Source: Neobacillus bataviensis
Lineage (GTDB): Bacteria; Bacillota; Bacilli; Bacillales_B; DSM-18226
NCBI RefSeq assembly: GCF_019969725.1
Contig: NZ_JAHXYW010000002.1
Location: 620,001-684,000, forward strand
Reading direction: 5' to 3'
Length of the DNA: 64,000 nt
The position numbers and the translations under genes are program-made. Below, in pieces: positions 16,078 through 24,097 of this stretch; the first letter of the stretch is position 1, and each line of letters starts with the position of its first letter. The notes beneath the pieces were generated by a model, which did not search any database, was not told where the DNA came from, and saw only the letters and a program-made list of their open reading frames with translations.

Positions 16078-17166
16078 ATGCAGTCAACTATTTCAGCTAA
16101 AACGACTAAAAAGCCGGCAAGAAGTGTAAATGATGCATTTGCATCTCATTTTGCCAAATCCATGTTTTTAACTGTCGCAGGAATTGCCATTTTAGTGTTT
16201 ATCGGAACAAGAATGTTTACACATATTGATTTAAACCTTTACGGATACATGGTCGGAACGATTGTATTCATTGGAGGTTTTTTCTACCGCTTTATCGCTT
16301 GGGGAGAAAGACCGCCAACCAAAATTATCATCAAAAAAGGCTTAAAGCTTTTATTTAGAAAAAGTACCCCAAAAACCGCTGTTAACCACTTTGCGATTTA
16401 CGATTTCATTAAGAACCGCGGCCTTTACCGTTGGGTACAGCACATTTTAATCGGCTGGGGCTGTGTGCTTGCTTGTTTAGTTACTTTCCCGCTGGTGTTT
16501 AGCTGGATGTATTTTACGATGGAAGAAAACGGCTACTATACAATCGTCCTTTTTGGAATGAATGTCATGAAGGTTCCAGCAGAAGGAATTATCGCCTTCT
16601 TTTCCTACAATGCACTTAACATTGCAGCCATTATGGTTACAGCCGGAGTCTGCATGGCGCTTCGCCGCCGCTTGAAAAATATGCAGGCAAGAGCGGAACA
16701 GAAATTTATGTACGACTTCTTACCGCTTTACTTATTATTGTTTATTTCTGTTACAGGACTTCTGTTAACTGTCCAAAACGTATTTTTACATGGCTGGATG
16801 CAGCCCCAAATGTCGCTGATCCACCAATTTTCAGTCATTGTAACGCTAATCTACTTACCATTCGGAAAGCTTGCACATATTCCTTTCCGACCAATGAGTG
16901 TTTTTGCAAGAAACTACCGCGAACATTATGGGGAACAAGAAATGAAAAAGTGTAAAGTGTGCGGCGATCATTTTATATCTGTTGAACAATCAAACGATGT
17001 TATTCAGGTGTTAAGTGTTAATGAAATGGAATTCAATATGAAGGACGGCTTTAATCTTGCTGAATTGTGTCTGCCATGCCGCAGAAAATACCGCATTGCA
17101 AGATTCTCAGGCTTCGCTACGCATCAAGTTAAGGTTAAGGAGGCAAATCAAAATGCAAGAGGTTAA
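16078..17166 (+). CDS. membrane subunit (NarI/HdrE-like) of the molybdoenzyme complex, with C-terminal CxxC-CxxC motif
   Basis: A 362-residue protein with about six TM helices (about 28-300). Histidines lie near the membrane faces (WVQHIL, FLHGW, SLIHQFS, KLAHIPF), as expected for a heme-b quinol-oxidising subunit. After the last helix comes a cytoplasmic tail with CKVCGDHF and CLPCRRK, a probable zinc or iron site. First gene of an 11-gene operon, overlapping the catalytic subunit gene by 14 nt. The ATG at 16078 follows GAGGAGG; the upstream ATG at 16048 lies inside the terminator hairpin. Predicted role is to pass electrons from menaquinol to the reductase. Confidence 0.65.
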   Translation: MQSTISAKTTKKPARSVNDAFASHFAKSMFLTVAGIAILVFIGTRMFTHIDLNLYGYMVGTIVFIGGFFYRFIAWGERPPTKIIIKKGLKLLFRKSTPKTAVNHFAIYDFIKNRGLYRWVQHILIGWGCVLACLVTFPLVFSWMYFTMEENGYYTIVLFGMNVMKVPAEGIIAFFSYNALNIAAIMVTAGVCMALRRRLKNMQARAEQKFMYDFLPLYLLLFISVTGLLLTVQNVFLHGWMQPQMSLIHQFSVIVTLIYLPFGKLAHIPFRPMSVFARNYREHYGEQEMKKCKVCGDHFISVEQSNDVIQVLSVNEMEFNMKDGFNLAELCLPCRRKYRIARFSGFATHQVKVKEANQNARG

Positions 17167-19333
17167 GGTTAGAGATAAATTTTTAAAAGAAATCGAAAAT
17201 GTTCGTCATCCAAATGAAACTCTTATCAAAACACACTGTGCTTATTGCGGCATGCAATGTGGGATGAACTTACGAGTTAATACAAAAACAAACAAAATAA
17301 TTGGTGTTGAGCCACGTTATGATTGGCCGGTAACAGTCGGAAAAATGTGCCCAAAAGGGGTTACCGCGTATCAGCAAACGAATCACCCGGATCGTATCTT
17401 AAAACCATTAATCCGCGACGATGCTTCCTTAAAAGGAACTCAGAAAGGCTTCCGTGAAGCAACTTGGGAAGAAGCATATAATCTGATTGCGAAAAAGTTT
17501 TCTGAGTTACAAGCGAAATACGGTAAAGATACATTATCAGTTTTCAGCGGTGTATCAATGACAAATGAAAAATGTTATTTAACTGGAAAGTTTGCTCGGG
17601 TAGCTTTGCAAACTCGTTATATCGATTATAATGGCCGTTTCTGTATGTCGAGTGCAGCCGGCGGCTTCCTTCGCTCTTTCGGTGTAGACCGTGGATCAAC
17701 ATTGCCTTGGACAGATATCCATGAAACAGATTGTTTATTCATTGCGGGAAGCAATACGGCTGAATGTCACCCAACCTCCATGTTCCGCGTTTGGCATGTA
17801 CAAGAAAGAGGAGGCTACTTAATCGTTGCTGACCCTCGCGAAACGCCGATTGCCAGAAGAGCTGACGTTCACTTAGATTTAAGACCAGGTACAGACCTTG
17901 CACTTGCGAATGGAATCCTAAATCTTCTCATCCAGAACGGCTATACAGATGAAGAATTCATTAAAAACCATACAAACGGTTTTGAAGAGACTAAAGAGTT
18001 AGTAAAGGAATTTACACCTGAATATACAAGCCAAATTACGGGCGTTGCACCAGAAAAAATCATCCGTGCTGCAGAAATTTACGGTAAGGCACCAAATGCT
18101 GTTGTGATGTTCGCACGCGGTATAGAACAGCAGCATAAAGGAGTCGACAACGTTTCTGGTTACACCAACATGGCGCTTGTGACGGGAAAAATTGGTCGTC
18201 CAAAAGCTGGTGTCGCTACCTTTACTGGTCAAGGAAATGGTCAAGGCGGCCGTGAGCATGGTCAAAAATCAGACCTGCTTCCAGGCTACCGCAAAATTAC
18301 CAATCCAAAGCATGTTGAAGAGGTATGTAAGGTTTGGGGAATTACTCCAGAAGAAATGCCGCAGCCAGGTGTTTCAGCTTATGAAATGTTTGAATTGATG
18401 GAAGAAAAGACAATTCGCGGTTTATATTTGCTTTGTTCTAACCCAGCTGTTTCTGCGCCAAATCAAAACTTTGTCCGTAAAGCCTTAAAGGGATTAGATT
18501 TTATGGTTTGTGCCGATTTCTATCTTTCAGAATCAGCTGAGTTTGCAGATGTGATTCTTCCTACTGTTACATGGTCTGAAGATGAGGGAACAGTTACAAA
18601 TCTTGAAGGACGGATTATTAAGATCAATAAAGCACAAGAGCCCCTGGGCGAGTCAAAACCAGATTGGCAAATTCAAGTTGAACTAGCAGAAAAGCTTGGA
18701 AGAGGAAAATATTTCTCTCATTTAAAAACAGCAAGAGACGTTGCCGACGAATTCCGTCTCGCATCAAAAGGCGGTTATGCAGACTACTACGGAGCAACAT
18801 GGGATAAAATCGATAAGCAGGATGGCGTATTCTGGCCATGTAAAGATGAAAATGATTCTGGAACTCCACATATGTTCCTTGATAAGAAATTCTATCATCC
18901 AGATGGAAAGGCAAAAATCTGTGCTTTACCTTATCGTCCGCCAGCTGAAGAACCGGATGCCGAATATCCGTTACGTTTAACAACTGGACGTGTTGTTTTC
19001 CACTATTTGTCAGGAAATCAAACAAGAAGAATCCAATTTTTACGCGATATGTGCCCAGAACCGTATGTCGAAGTTCACCCTGAAACAGCGGAAAAATATA
19101 ACATTGAACATGAAGAATATGTCCGACTTTTTACACGCCGAGGCGAAGCAGAATATAAAGTGAAAATCACCGAAGCGATTCGTAAAGATACCGTATTTGT
19201 TCCATATCATTTTGGTCACGAAAAATCTATTAATCTCTTAACCATTGCCGCACTTGATCCAATGTCACGGATGCCTGAGTTCAAGGCTTGTGCAGCACAG
19301 ATAGAAAAACTAGACATGAAGAAGGTGCAGTAA
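17153..19333 (+). CDS. NapA/NasA-type molybdopterin oxidoreductase (probable nitrate reductase catalytic subunit)
   Basis: 726 residues. A [4Fe-4S] cluster is bound by Cys29, Cys32, Cys36 and Cys66 (CAYCGMQC...CPKG). The bis-MGD domains follow, with Cys164 in GRFCMSSAAGGF as molybdenum ligand; this CMSSA wording is that of NapA/NasA/NarB nitrate reductases rather than formate dehydrogenases (which have Cys/Sec-His). The C-terminal molybdopterin-dinucleotide domain includes LTTGRVVFHYLSGNQTRR. No Tat signal is present, so the enzyme is predicted to be cytoplasmic. The ATG at 17153 follows AAGGAGG. The NreA/NreC-like regulators downstream support nitrate as substrate; other oxyanions are possible. 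Confidence 0.85.
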   Translation: MQEVKVRDKFLKEIENVRHPNETLIKTHCAYCGMQCGMNLRVNTKTNKIIGVEPRYDWPVTVGKMCPKGVTAYQQTNHPDRILKPLIRDDASLKGTQKGFREATWEEAYNLIAKKFSELQAKYGKDTLSVFSGVSMTNEKCYLTGKFARVALQTRYIDYNGRFCMSSAAGGFLRSFGVDRGSTLPWTDIHETDCLFIAGSNTAECHPTSMFRVWHVQERGGYLIVADPRETPIARRADVHLDLRPGTDLALANGILNLLIQNGYTDEEFIKNHTNGFEETKELVKEFTPEYTSQITGVAPEKIIRAAEIYGKAPNAVVMFARGIEQQHKGVDNVSGYTNMALVTGKIGRPKAGVATFTGQGNGQGGREHGQKSDLLPGYRKITNPKHVEEVCKVWGITPEEMPQPGVSAYEMFELMEEKTIRGLYLLCSNPAVSAPNQNFVRKALKGLDFMVCADFYLSESAEFADVILPTVTWSEDEGTVTNLEGRIIKINKAQEPLGESKPDWQIQVELAEKLGRGKYFSHLKTARDVADEFRLASKGGYADYYGATWDKIDKQDGVFWPCKDENDSGTPHMFLDKKFYHPDGKAKICALPYRPPAEEPDAEYPLRLTTGRVVFHYLSGNQTRRIQFLRDMCPEPYVEVHPETAEKYNIEHEEYVRLFTRRGEAEYKVKITEAIRKDTVFVPYHFGHEKSINLLTIAALDPMSRMPEFKACAAQIEKLDMKKVQ

Positions 19334-19894
19334 ATGAAGAAGAGGCTTTATTTAGAACTGGAAAACTGTATAGGCTGCCGCTCTTGTTTAGCAGCCTGCA
19401 CACAGTGCGGAGGACATGAGCAGCGCAACCGTAACTATGTTTACGACGTTAACCCGCTTGTTAACCGTCAAACGATGCCTCTTATGTGCCTTCACTGTGT
19501 GAATCCGGCATGTGCGAGAAGCTGCCCGGCTCAAGCGATTCAAATTCATGAAACAGGAGCCGTCTTATCTGCTCTTGTAGAAAAATGCATTGGCTGCCAA
19601 AACTGTACTATTGCATGTCCATATGGAATACCAAAGTTTGATACGGAACAAAATTTAATGTATAAGTGCGACCTCTGTATCGATCGTTCTAAAGATGGCA
19701 TCCCGCCGATGTGTGCGAGCGTTTGTCCATCAAATACACTTCAGTGGTTGACAGATGAAGAAATTGAAGCAAAGCAAAAGCAATTTAATCTTGGTAATGG
19801 TAAATGGGTAACAAGCATGCCTTATTTAGAAGGCGAAACAAATGTAAAAGTGAATCTCCCTGGAATACTGCAGGGTGTCACAAAGTTGTTTTAG
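19334..19894 (+). CDS. ferredoxin-type subunit with four [4Fe-4S] motifs (DmsB/NrfC-like)
   Basis: 186 residues with four cysteine clusters: CIGCRSCLAAC, CLHCVNPACARSC, CIGCQNCTIAC and CDLCIDRSKDGIPPMCASVC. This is the pattern of electron-transfer subunits of the DmsB/NrfC/HycB group. There is no export signal. It starts at an ATG directly after the stop codon of the catalytic subunit, so translation is coupled. It should wire electrons from the membrane subunit to the molybdenum enzyme. Confidence 0.9.
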   Translation: MKKRLYLELENCIGCRSCLAACTQCGGHEQRNRNYVYDVNPLVNRQTMPLMCLHCVNPACARSCPAQAIQIHETGAVLSALVEKCIGCQNCTIACPYGIPKFDTEQNLMYKCDLCIDRSKDGIPPMCASVCPSNTLQWLTDEEIEAKQKQFNLGNGKWVTSMPYLEGETNVKVNLPGILQGVTKLF

Positions 19895-19906
19895 GAGGGA
19901 TTAGAC

Positions 19907-20431
19907 ATGACAAATAAAAATAATAAAATCCCGTTTGATGAAGATAATTACACACATAATATAAACCGTAATAATGAACGAAAGCTCGACCGACGCGGAT
20001 TTATGAAGACCCTTGTTGGGGCTGCCGGCGTTTTCGCCGTTTCATCTCTTCCATGGGGAGCGATGGCTGCAAAGGAACTTACAGGCTTAGGTGACAAAAA
20101 ATATCCCAAGCATAAGATTACTGAGGTAAAATCCATCGCGATTGGCGATGCTGTAGACTTTGCTTTCCCCGGTGAGCACGATAGCGCCATCTTAATAAGA
20201 CTTTCAGAAAATAAATATGTTGCATATCAAAATGCCTGTACTCATCTTCGATGTCCTGTTTTCTGGAAAAAAGACGAGGGGGAAATGCTCTGCCCTTGCC
20301 ATCACGGGAAATTTGATGTAGAAACGGGTGCACCAATTGCCGGACCACCAAGACGTCCGCTTCCAGAAATCCATGTAAAAGTGGAAAACGGTGCTGTTTA
20401 TGCCGTGGGGGTGAAGCGTTATGAAGCGTAG
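19907..20431 (+). CDS. Rieske [2Fe-2S] protein with Tat signal
   Basis: 174 residues. After a polar stretch comes a twin-arginine signal-anchor (LDRRGFMKTLVGAAGVF, about residues 25-45), then a Rieske domain with CTHLRC and CPCHHGKFD binding the 2Fe-2S cluster through two Cys and two His. It resembles the Rieske subunit of cytochrome bc complexes but sits inside a molybdoenzyme operon, with its end overlapped by a small membrane protein gene. Its predicted position outside the membrane, while the catalytic subunit appears cytoplasmic, suggests a quinol-side electron entry point. Confidence 0.88.
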   Translation: MTNKNNKIPFDEDNYTHNINRNNERKLDRRGFMKTLVGAAGVFAVSSLPWGAMAAKELTGLGDKKYPKHKITEVKSIAIGDAVDFAFPGEHDSAILIRLSENKYVAYQNACTHLRCPVFWKKDEGEMLCPCHHGKFDVETGAPIAGPPRRPLPEIHVKVENGAVYAVGVKRYEA

Positions 20432-20612
20432 TTACGTTCCTGTTATCCTGCTATTGGCCGTCCTGATGCTAAACATTATTTTTACGCAATACATGGTACA
20501 TCAATATTTTTATGAACATTACACAAACACGATTATTGCCGCAGTTATCAATGTGATTTTATTTCCGATAGCCTTCCTCATCTATAAAAAAGGTGTGAAT
20601 GTTAATGACTAG
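20421..20612 (+). CDS. small two-TM protein of the molybdoenzyme operon
   Basis: 63 residues with two hydrophobic helices (about 5-24 and 36-56) and charged ends. It begins inside the 3' end of the Rieske gene (11-nt overlap) with GGGGGTGAAG before the ATG. No family is recognised. Its placement suggests a small membrane subunit or assembly factor of the complex. Confidence 0.7.
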   Translation: MKRSYVPVILLLAVLMLNIIFTQYMVHQYFYEHYTNTIIAAVINVILFPIAFLIYKKGVNVND

Positions 20613-20916
20613 CGAAACCTACATCGATTTTTGTTTTATGCGAGCGGAAGCAGGCGGATTTGCTGCAGAAATTGATAGTCTTTTAAAAACCACGTTTGCT
20701 AAAAAACGCTTAAATTGGTTTCTAGAAGAAAAAACAATCGAAAATGCTGAAATGGTTGTTGCCGAAATAAAAGGAATGAGCGATTGGGGTTCAGAGGAAG
20801 AAACGATTCAGTTCCTGGAGGAAAATGCCGAAGATAAATTTTGGGAGTATCTTCAAGGCTACAAAATGTTCATTTATCCTGTAAAGAGAGGATGCAATAG
20901 CTGTGGAACTCATTAA
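20605..20916 (+). CDS. unrecognised 103-residue protein ending in CNSCGTH
   Basis: A soluble acidic, helix-rich protein with no TM segment. The extreme C-terminus carries Cys-Asn-Ser-Cys-Gly-Thr-His, a possible metal- or Fe-S-binding tail. The ATG at 20605 is preferred to 20599 for its spacing from AAAGGTG. It overlaps its neighbours on both sides, so it is firmly part of the operon. A chaperone (TorD/NarJ-like) for the molybdoenzyme would fit its position and size, but I see no family motif to prove it. Confidence 0.65.
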   Translation: MTSETYIDFCFMRAEAGGFAAEIDSLLKTTFAKKRLNWFLEEKTIENAEMVVAEIKGMSDWGSEEETIQFLEENAEDKFWEYLQGYKMFIYPVKRGCNSCGTH

Positions 20917-21184
20917 ATTAGAAGATGTGGAACGGTTTGTTGGTGTGCCGGTTGAAATTGCAATCCAGGATGAAGAGGGCGGAGAACGGGCACCATCGGT
21001 TAAGAAAACAGTGAAAAAGGTTCAATATTGTCCGGATCGTACTCATATCCGTTTTTATTTTGATGATTTTTACTTTCTAGCAGCACCGCTGTCAAGCAGG
21101 GTAAGTCAATCGGAAAATGAATGGGCTGCCTACGACTCGGAAAGCGGGTTAACATATAAAGTAAAAAAGGTTCAGGTATTGTAA
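20903..21184 (+). CDS. unrecognised 93-residue soluble protein
   Basis: Begins with GTG 10 nt after AGAGAGG and overlaps the previous gene by 14 nt. The sequence is beta-rich (KKVQYCPDRTHIRFYFDDFYFLAAPL) with no signal or TM helix. It is the last gene before the regulatory set, 48 nt upstream of the first kinase. Function unknown; probably an accessory factor of the reductase. Confidence 0.65.
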   Translation: MELIKLEDVERFVGVPVEIAIQDEEGGERAPSVKKTVKKVQYCPDRTHIRFYFDDFYFLAAPLSSRVSQSENEWAAYDSESGLTYKVKKVQVL

Positions 21185-21232
21185 AAGTGCCTGAATTTTT
21201 TATAGGTCACAAGGTTAGAGGAGGGGTGATGA

Positions 21233-21886
21233 ATGGAATTAATAAATCCAAAACAGCCAATTAGCTCATACATTATTGATTCTCAAGAAGAAGAAATAAA
21301 AAGGATTGCTTTTGAGCTTCACGAAGGGGTCGGACAAAACTTGTATAGCATATTAACAGGCTTGCAATTTGTTGAAACAGGAATAAAAGAGCCGCATATG
21401 AAAAATCACCTGCGCGAAATGTCATTGTTGATCGAAAAGACAATCCAAGAAATTAGGCTGCTTTCCGTTGAATTACATCCGCCTGCCCTAACAACACTTG
21501 GTTTACTTCCTGCCGTGAAAAACTATATTAAGTTATATACCTCCACCTTTGGCATTCTAGTTGATTTAGAATCGTACGGTGATGAAAGACCGATTCCAGA
21601 AAGAAACAGGATTGCGGTTTTTCGGGTATGCCAAGAAGCATTCGTGAATATTGCTAAGTATGCAGATACATCAGAAGTAAAAATGAATTTTTATTGGAAT
21701 GAGGATGAGTTAAAGATTAACATTCATGATTTCGGCAAAGGATTTCAACCAGTAGAACCTAAGGAGCATACCTCTTCATCAGGTCTTGCGGCGATGAAAG
21801 AAAGGATGTATCTGACTGGCGGAGAGTGTACGATTTCCTCTAAAATAGGAGAAGGGACATCCATACAAATTTCTCTTCCGTTATAA
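21233..21886 (+). CDS. sensor-less histidine kinase (HisKA_3/HATPase), NreB/LiaS type
   Basis: 217 residues consisting only of a HisKA_3 dimerisation domain (phosphoacceptor in FELHEGVGQNLYS, about residue 31) and a HATPase (QEAFVNIAKYA, DFGKGF, SSSGLAAMKER). There is no PAS, GAF, HAMP or TM segment, so any signal must come from a partner protein, perhaps the GAF protein encoded two genes later. Strong AGAGGAGGGG ribosome binding site. A second, PAS-containing kinase of the same family closes the operon, so one regulator is flanked by two kinases. Confidence 0.85.
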   Translation: MELINPKQPISSYIIDSQEEEIKRIAFELHEGVGQNLYSILTGLQFVETGIKEPHMKNHLREMSLLIEKTIQEIRLLSVELHPPALTTLGLLPAVKNYIKLYTSTFGILVDLESYGDERPIPERNRIAVFRVCQEAFVNIAKYADTSEVKMNFYWNEDELKINIHDFGKGFQPVEPKEHTSSSGLAAMKERMYLTGGECTISSKIGEGTSIQISLPL

Positions 21887-21910
21887 ATAGTCTCTAAAGG
21901 GGAGTTTATT

Positions 21911-22564
21911 TTGATAAAAATTCTGTTGGTTGATGATCATGCTGTAGTAAGAAGCGGTTTAAAAATGCTGTTGAACACAAATCCCGAAATAGAGGTAGTC
22001 GGTGAGGCATCCGAAGGAAATGAAGGAATTAAAAAAGCGCAAAAGCTTAAGCCCAATGTGGTAGTGATGGATTTAAGCATGCCCCATGGTAAGGATGGAC
22101 TGACGGCTACTACCGAGTTAAAAAAACTCATGCCAGAAGTAAATATATTGATATTGACCATGCATGATGATGAAGAATACCTGTTTCGTGCTATTCAAGG
22201 CGGGGCATCTGGGTGTATTTTAAAGAGCGCCCCCCATGATGAATTAATGTCAGCCATTGAATCAGTTGCTAAAGGAGATGCCTATCTTCATCCTTCGGCC
22301 CAAAAGCGATTAATGGAAGAATACTTAGCTGGTATGAAACAAGATGGCAATGATACGTATAATCTCTTATCTGACCGTGAAAAAGAAGTGTTAACCTTAA
22401 TTGCTAAAGGATATTCCAACAAAGAAATTGCCGAGCAGCTTGTTATTAGTGTCAAAACGGTTGAAACCCATAAAGGAAACCTAATGGAGAAATTGCAAAT
22501 GAAAACCCGGCCTGAGTTGGTTGAATATGCCGTTAAAAAGGGGTTATTAGGTTATGGTATTTAA
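21911..22564 (+). CDS. nreC: NarL/NreC-like response regulator
   Basis: 217 residues starting at TTG after AAAGGGGAG. The receiver domain has phosphoacceptor Asp54 in VVMDLSMPHGKDG and Lys in CILKSAP. The C-terminal LuxR helix-turn-helix has LSDREKEVLTLIAKGYSNKEIAEQL. Placed between two HisKA_3 kinases and next to an NreA-like GAF protein, it corresponds to NreC of the staphylococcal NreABC nitrate/oxygen system, which activates nitrate and nitrite reductase genes. It probably autoregulates this operon. Confidence 0.88.
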   Translation: MIKILLVDDHAVVRSGLKMLLNTNPEIEVVGEASEGNEGIKKAQKLKPNVVVMDLSMPHGKDGLTATTELKKLMPEVNILILTMHDDEEYLFRAIQGGASGCILKSAPHDELMSAIESVAKGDAYLHPSAQKRLMEEYLAGMKQDGNDTYNLLSDREKEVLTLIAKGYSNKEIAEQLVISVKTVETHKGNLMEKLQMKTRPELVEYAVKKGLLGYGI

Positions 22565-22579
22565 GGAGAATTATACGGG

Positions 22580-23032
22580 ATGACAGAGTTAAAGGAACAC
22601 CCAGCTGTAATTGAGGTTTGCAACCAACTAAAAACTTTAGTCAGCTGTGATTTTGTTGGGCTTGCCCTCCAAAATGTATCAGGCCCGGATGTCAGATGGC
22701 ATTATGCAGCAGGCAATTTAAATGATAAATATAAAAGAATAACGGTCCGATTCGGGAAAGGAGTTGCCGGAAAGATTATTTCAAGCGGGAGTCCGATGAT
22801 TCTGGAGAATTTCCCCAATGAGATCATCGGAAAAGTGACTGATCATCCTATTATGCTGGCTGAAAATCTCATTTCCTGCTATGCCGTTCCTTTATTTTTT
22901 AATGGTGTACCCAAAGGTGTATTGCTTGTAGGGAAAAGGAAAGTCTATACGTTTACCGAAAAAGAGCAGCAGTTGGTAGATGAATCTGCTCATACCCTGG
23001 AGCACCTATTAAAAGCACATATTATTCTTTGA
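22580..23032 (+). CDS. nreA: NreA-like GAF-domain protein (probable nitrate receptor)
   Basis: 150 residues forming one GAF domain, with the family pattern RWHYAAGNLNDKYKRITVRFGKGVAGKII and SCYAVPLFFNGVPKGVLLVGKR. In Staphylococcus carnosus, NreA binds nitrate and restrains the kinase NreB. Length and order (next to nreC and an NreB-family kinase) fit. It has no TM segment or signal. It could be the sensor for the sensor-less kinase as well as for the PAS kinase. Confidence 0.82.
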   Translation: MTELKEHPAVIEVCNQLKTLVSCDFVGLALQNVSGPDVRWHYAAGNLNDKYKRITVRFGKGVAGKIISSGSPMILENFPNEIIGKVTDHPIMLAENLISCYAVPLFFNGVPKGVLLVGKRKVYTFTEKEQQLVDESAHTLEHLLKAHIIL

Positions 23033-23047
23033 TGCAGGGGGTTGGAA

Positions 23048-24067
23048 ATGGAAAGGGAATATCAGCTGACGAAAAATGAACTGATGGATTATAAATTTGC
23101 CCTGGATGCATCTTCGATTGTAGCGATTACGGATTCACGGGGCATTATTACATATGTAAATGATCAATTTTGTTATATTTCTAGATACACTCGGGAAGAG
23201 TTGCTGGGACAAGACCATCGGATTATTAATTCGGGTTATCATTCCAAGGCCTTTTTTAAAGAAATGTGGAGAACAATCGGTACTGGAAATGTTTGGACGG
23301 GAGAGATACGTAATAAGGCGAAGGATGGGACATTCTATTGGATGGATACAACGATTGTTCCTTTTTTAAACGAAAAGCACAAGCCTTATCAATATTTATC
23401 GATTCGCTATGAAATTACAGAGAGAAAACGTGTAGAGCAGGAATTACAAAAAATGATGACGACGATCATCGATGTTCAAGAAGAAGAAAGAAAGCGATTA
23501 TCGCGAAATTTACATGATGGAATTGGACAAAATCTATACAGTCATTTAATTACGATTAATCGTTTGCTTTCCGAAATGGATCATCCGCTGCTGGAACAAA
23601 TGCAAACAGAAGCGACCCAATTAATTGAAGAAATTCGGGAGATTTCATGGGAACTTCGCCCCTCTGTTTTAGATGACCTAGGATTAGTACCGGCCATTCG
23701 TTCTTTTTTATCGCGATTTTCAGACCATTATAATATTGATGTATTTTTTGAATGCGTATTACACCGCCGGCTTACCATTAGCATGGAATTGACGATTTAT
23801 CGCATTATTCAAGAGGCGTTAACAAATGTCCGAAAATATGCGGATGTTGAAAATGCTAAAGTCACCGTAAGAGAAATGGACGATATTGTCAGGGTGATGA
23901 TTGAAGATATGGGGAAGGGCTTTGACTTAAAAAAGAAGTCGCCAGGTGTCGGCTTGTTCAGCATGGACGAACGAGCACGGTCCGTTGGCGGTGAACTGTC
24001 TATTAATACTGCCCCGGGCGAAGGAACCAAAATTATCTTAGAGGTTCCTGTTTCAATAAAAGAATAA
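23048..24067 (+). CDS. PAS-domain histidine kinase of the NreB family, without the Fe-S cysteines
   Basis: 339 residues: a PAS/PAC domain (about 12-130; ITDSRGIITYVN, GTFYWMDTTIVPF), a coiled linker, HisKA_3 with phosphoacceptor in RNLHDGIGQNLYS (about residue 155) and HATPase (QEALTNVRKYA, DMGKGF, GVGLFSMDERA). Staphylococcal NreB binds an oxygen-labile [4Fe-4S] cluster through four cysteines in its PAS domain; here the PAS has only one Cys (DQFCYISRY), so that sensor chemistry is absent. ATG 23048 is chosen over TTG 23042 for its spacing from GGGGG. Last gene of the operon, followed by a terminator. Confidence 0.85.
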   Translation: MEREYQLTKNELMDYKFALDASSIVAITDSRGIITYVNDQFCYISRYTREELLGQDHRIINSGYHSKAFFKEMWRTIGTGNVWTGEIRNKAKDGTFYWMDTTIVPFLNEKHKPYQYLSIRYEITERKRVEQELQKMMTTIIDVQEEERKRLSRNLHDGIGQNLYSHLITINRLLSEMDHPLLEQMQTEATQLIEEIREISWELRPSVLDDLGLVPAIRSFLSRFSDHYNIDVFFECVLHRRLTISMELTIYRIIQEALTNVRKYADVENAKVTVREMDDIVRVMIEDMGKGFDLKKKSPGVGLFSMDERARSVGGELSINTAPGEGTKIILEVPVSIKE

Positions 24068-24068
24068 G

Positions 24069-24097
24069 AAAAGAGGGTGCAGGCACCCTCTTTTTCT
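24069..24097. terminator. terminator between the nitrate operon and glnS (convergent)
   Basis: Stem AAGAGGGTGC/GCACCCTCTT with flanking A and T runs on both sides, so it can serve both converging transcripts. Confidence 0.85.

Noticed and set aside
17153..19333. Formate dehydrogenase catalytic subunit
   Set aside because: The molybdenum ligand region reads CMSSA with no following His, as in nitrate reductases. The NreA/NreC-like neighbours also favour nitrate.
23048..24067. Fe-S oxygen sensor NreB
   Set aside because: The PAS domain has one cysteine instead of four, so the [4Fe-4S] cluster cannot be bound as in NreB.
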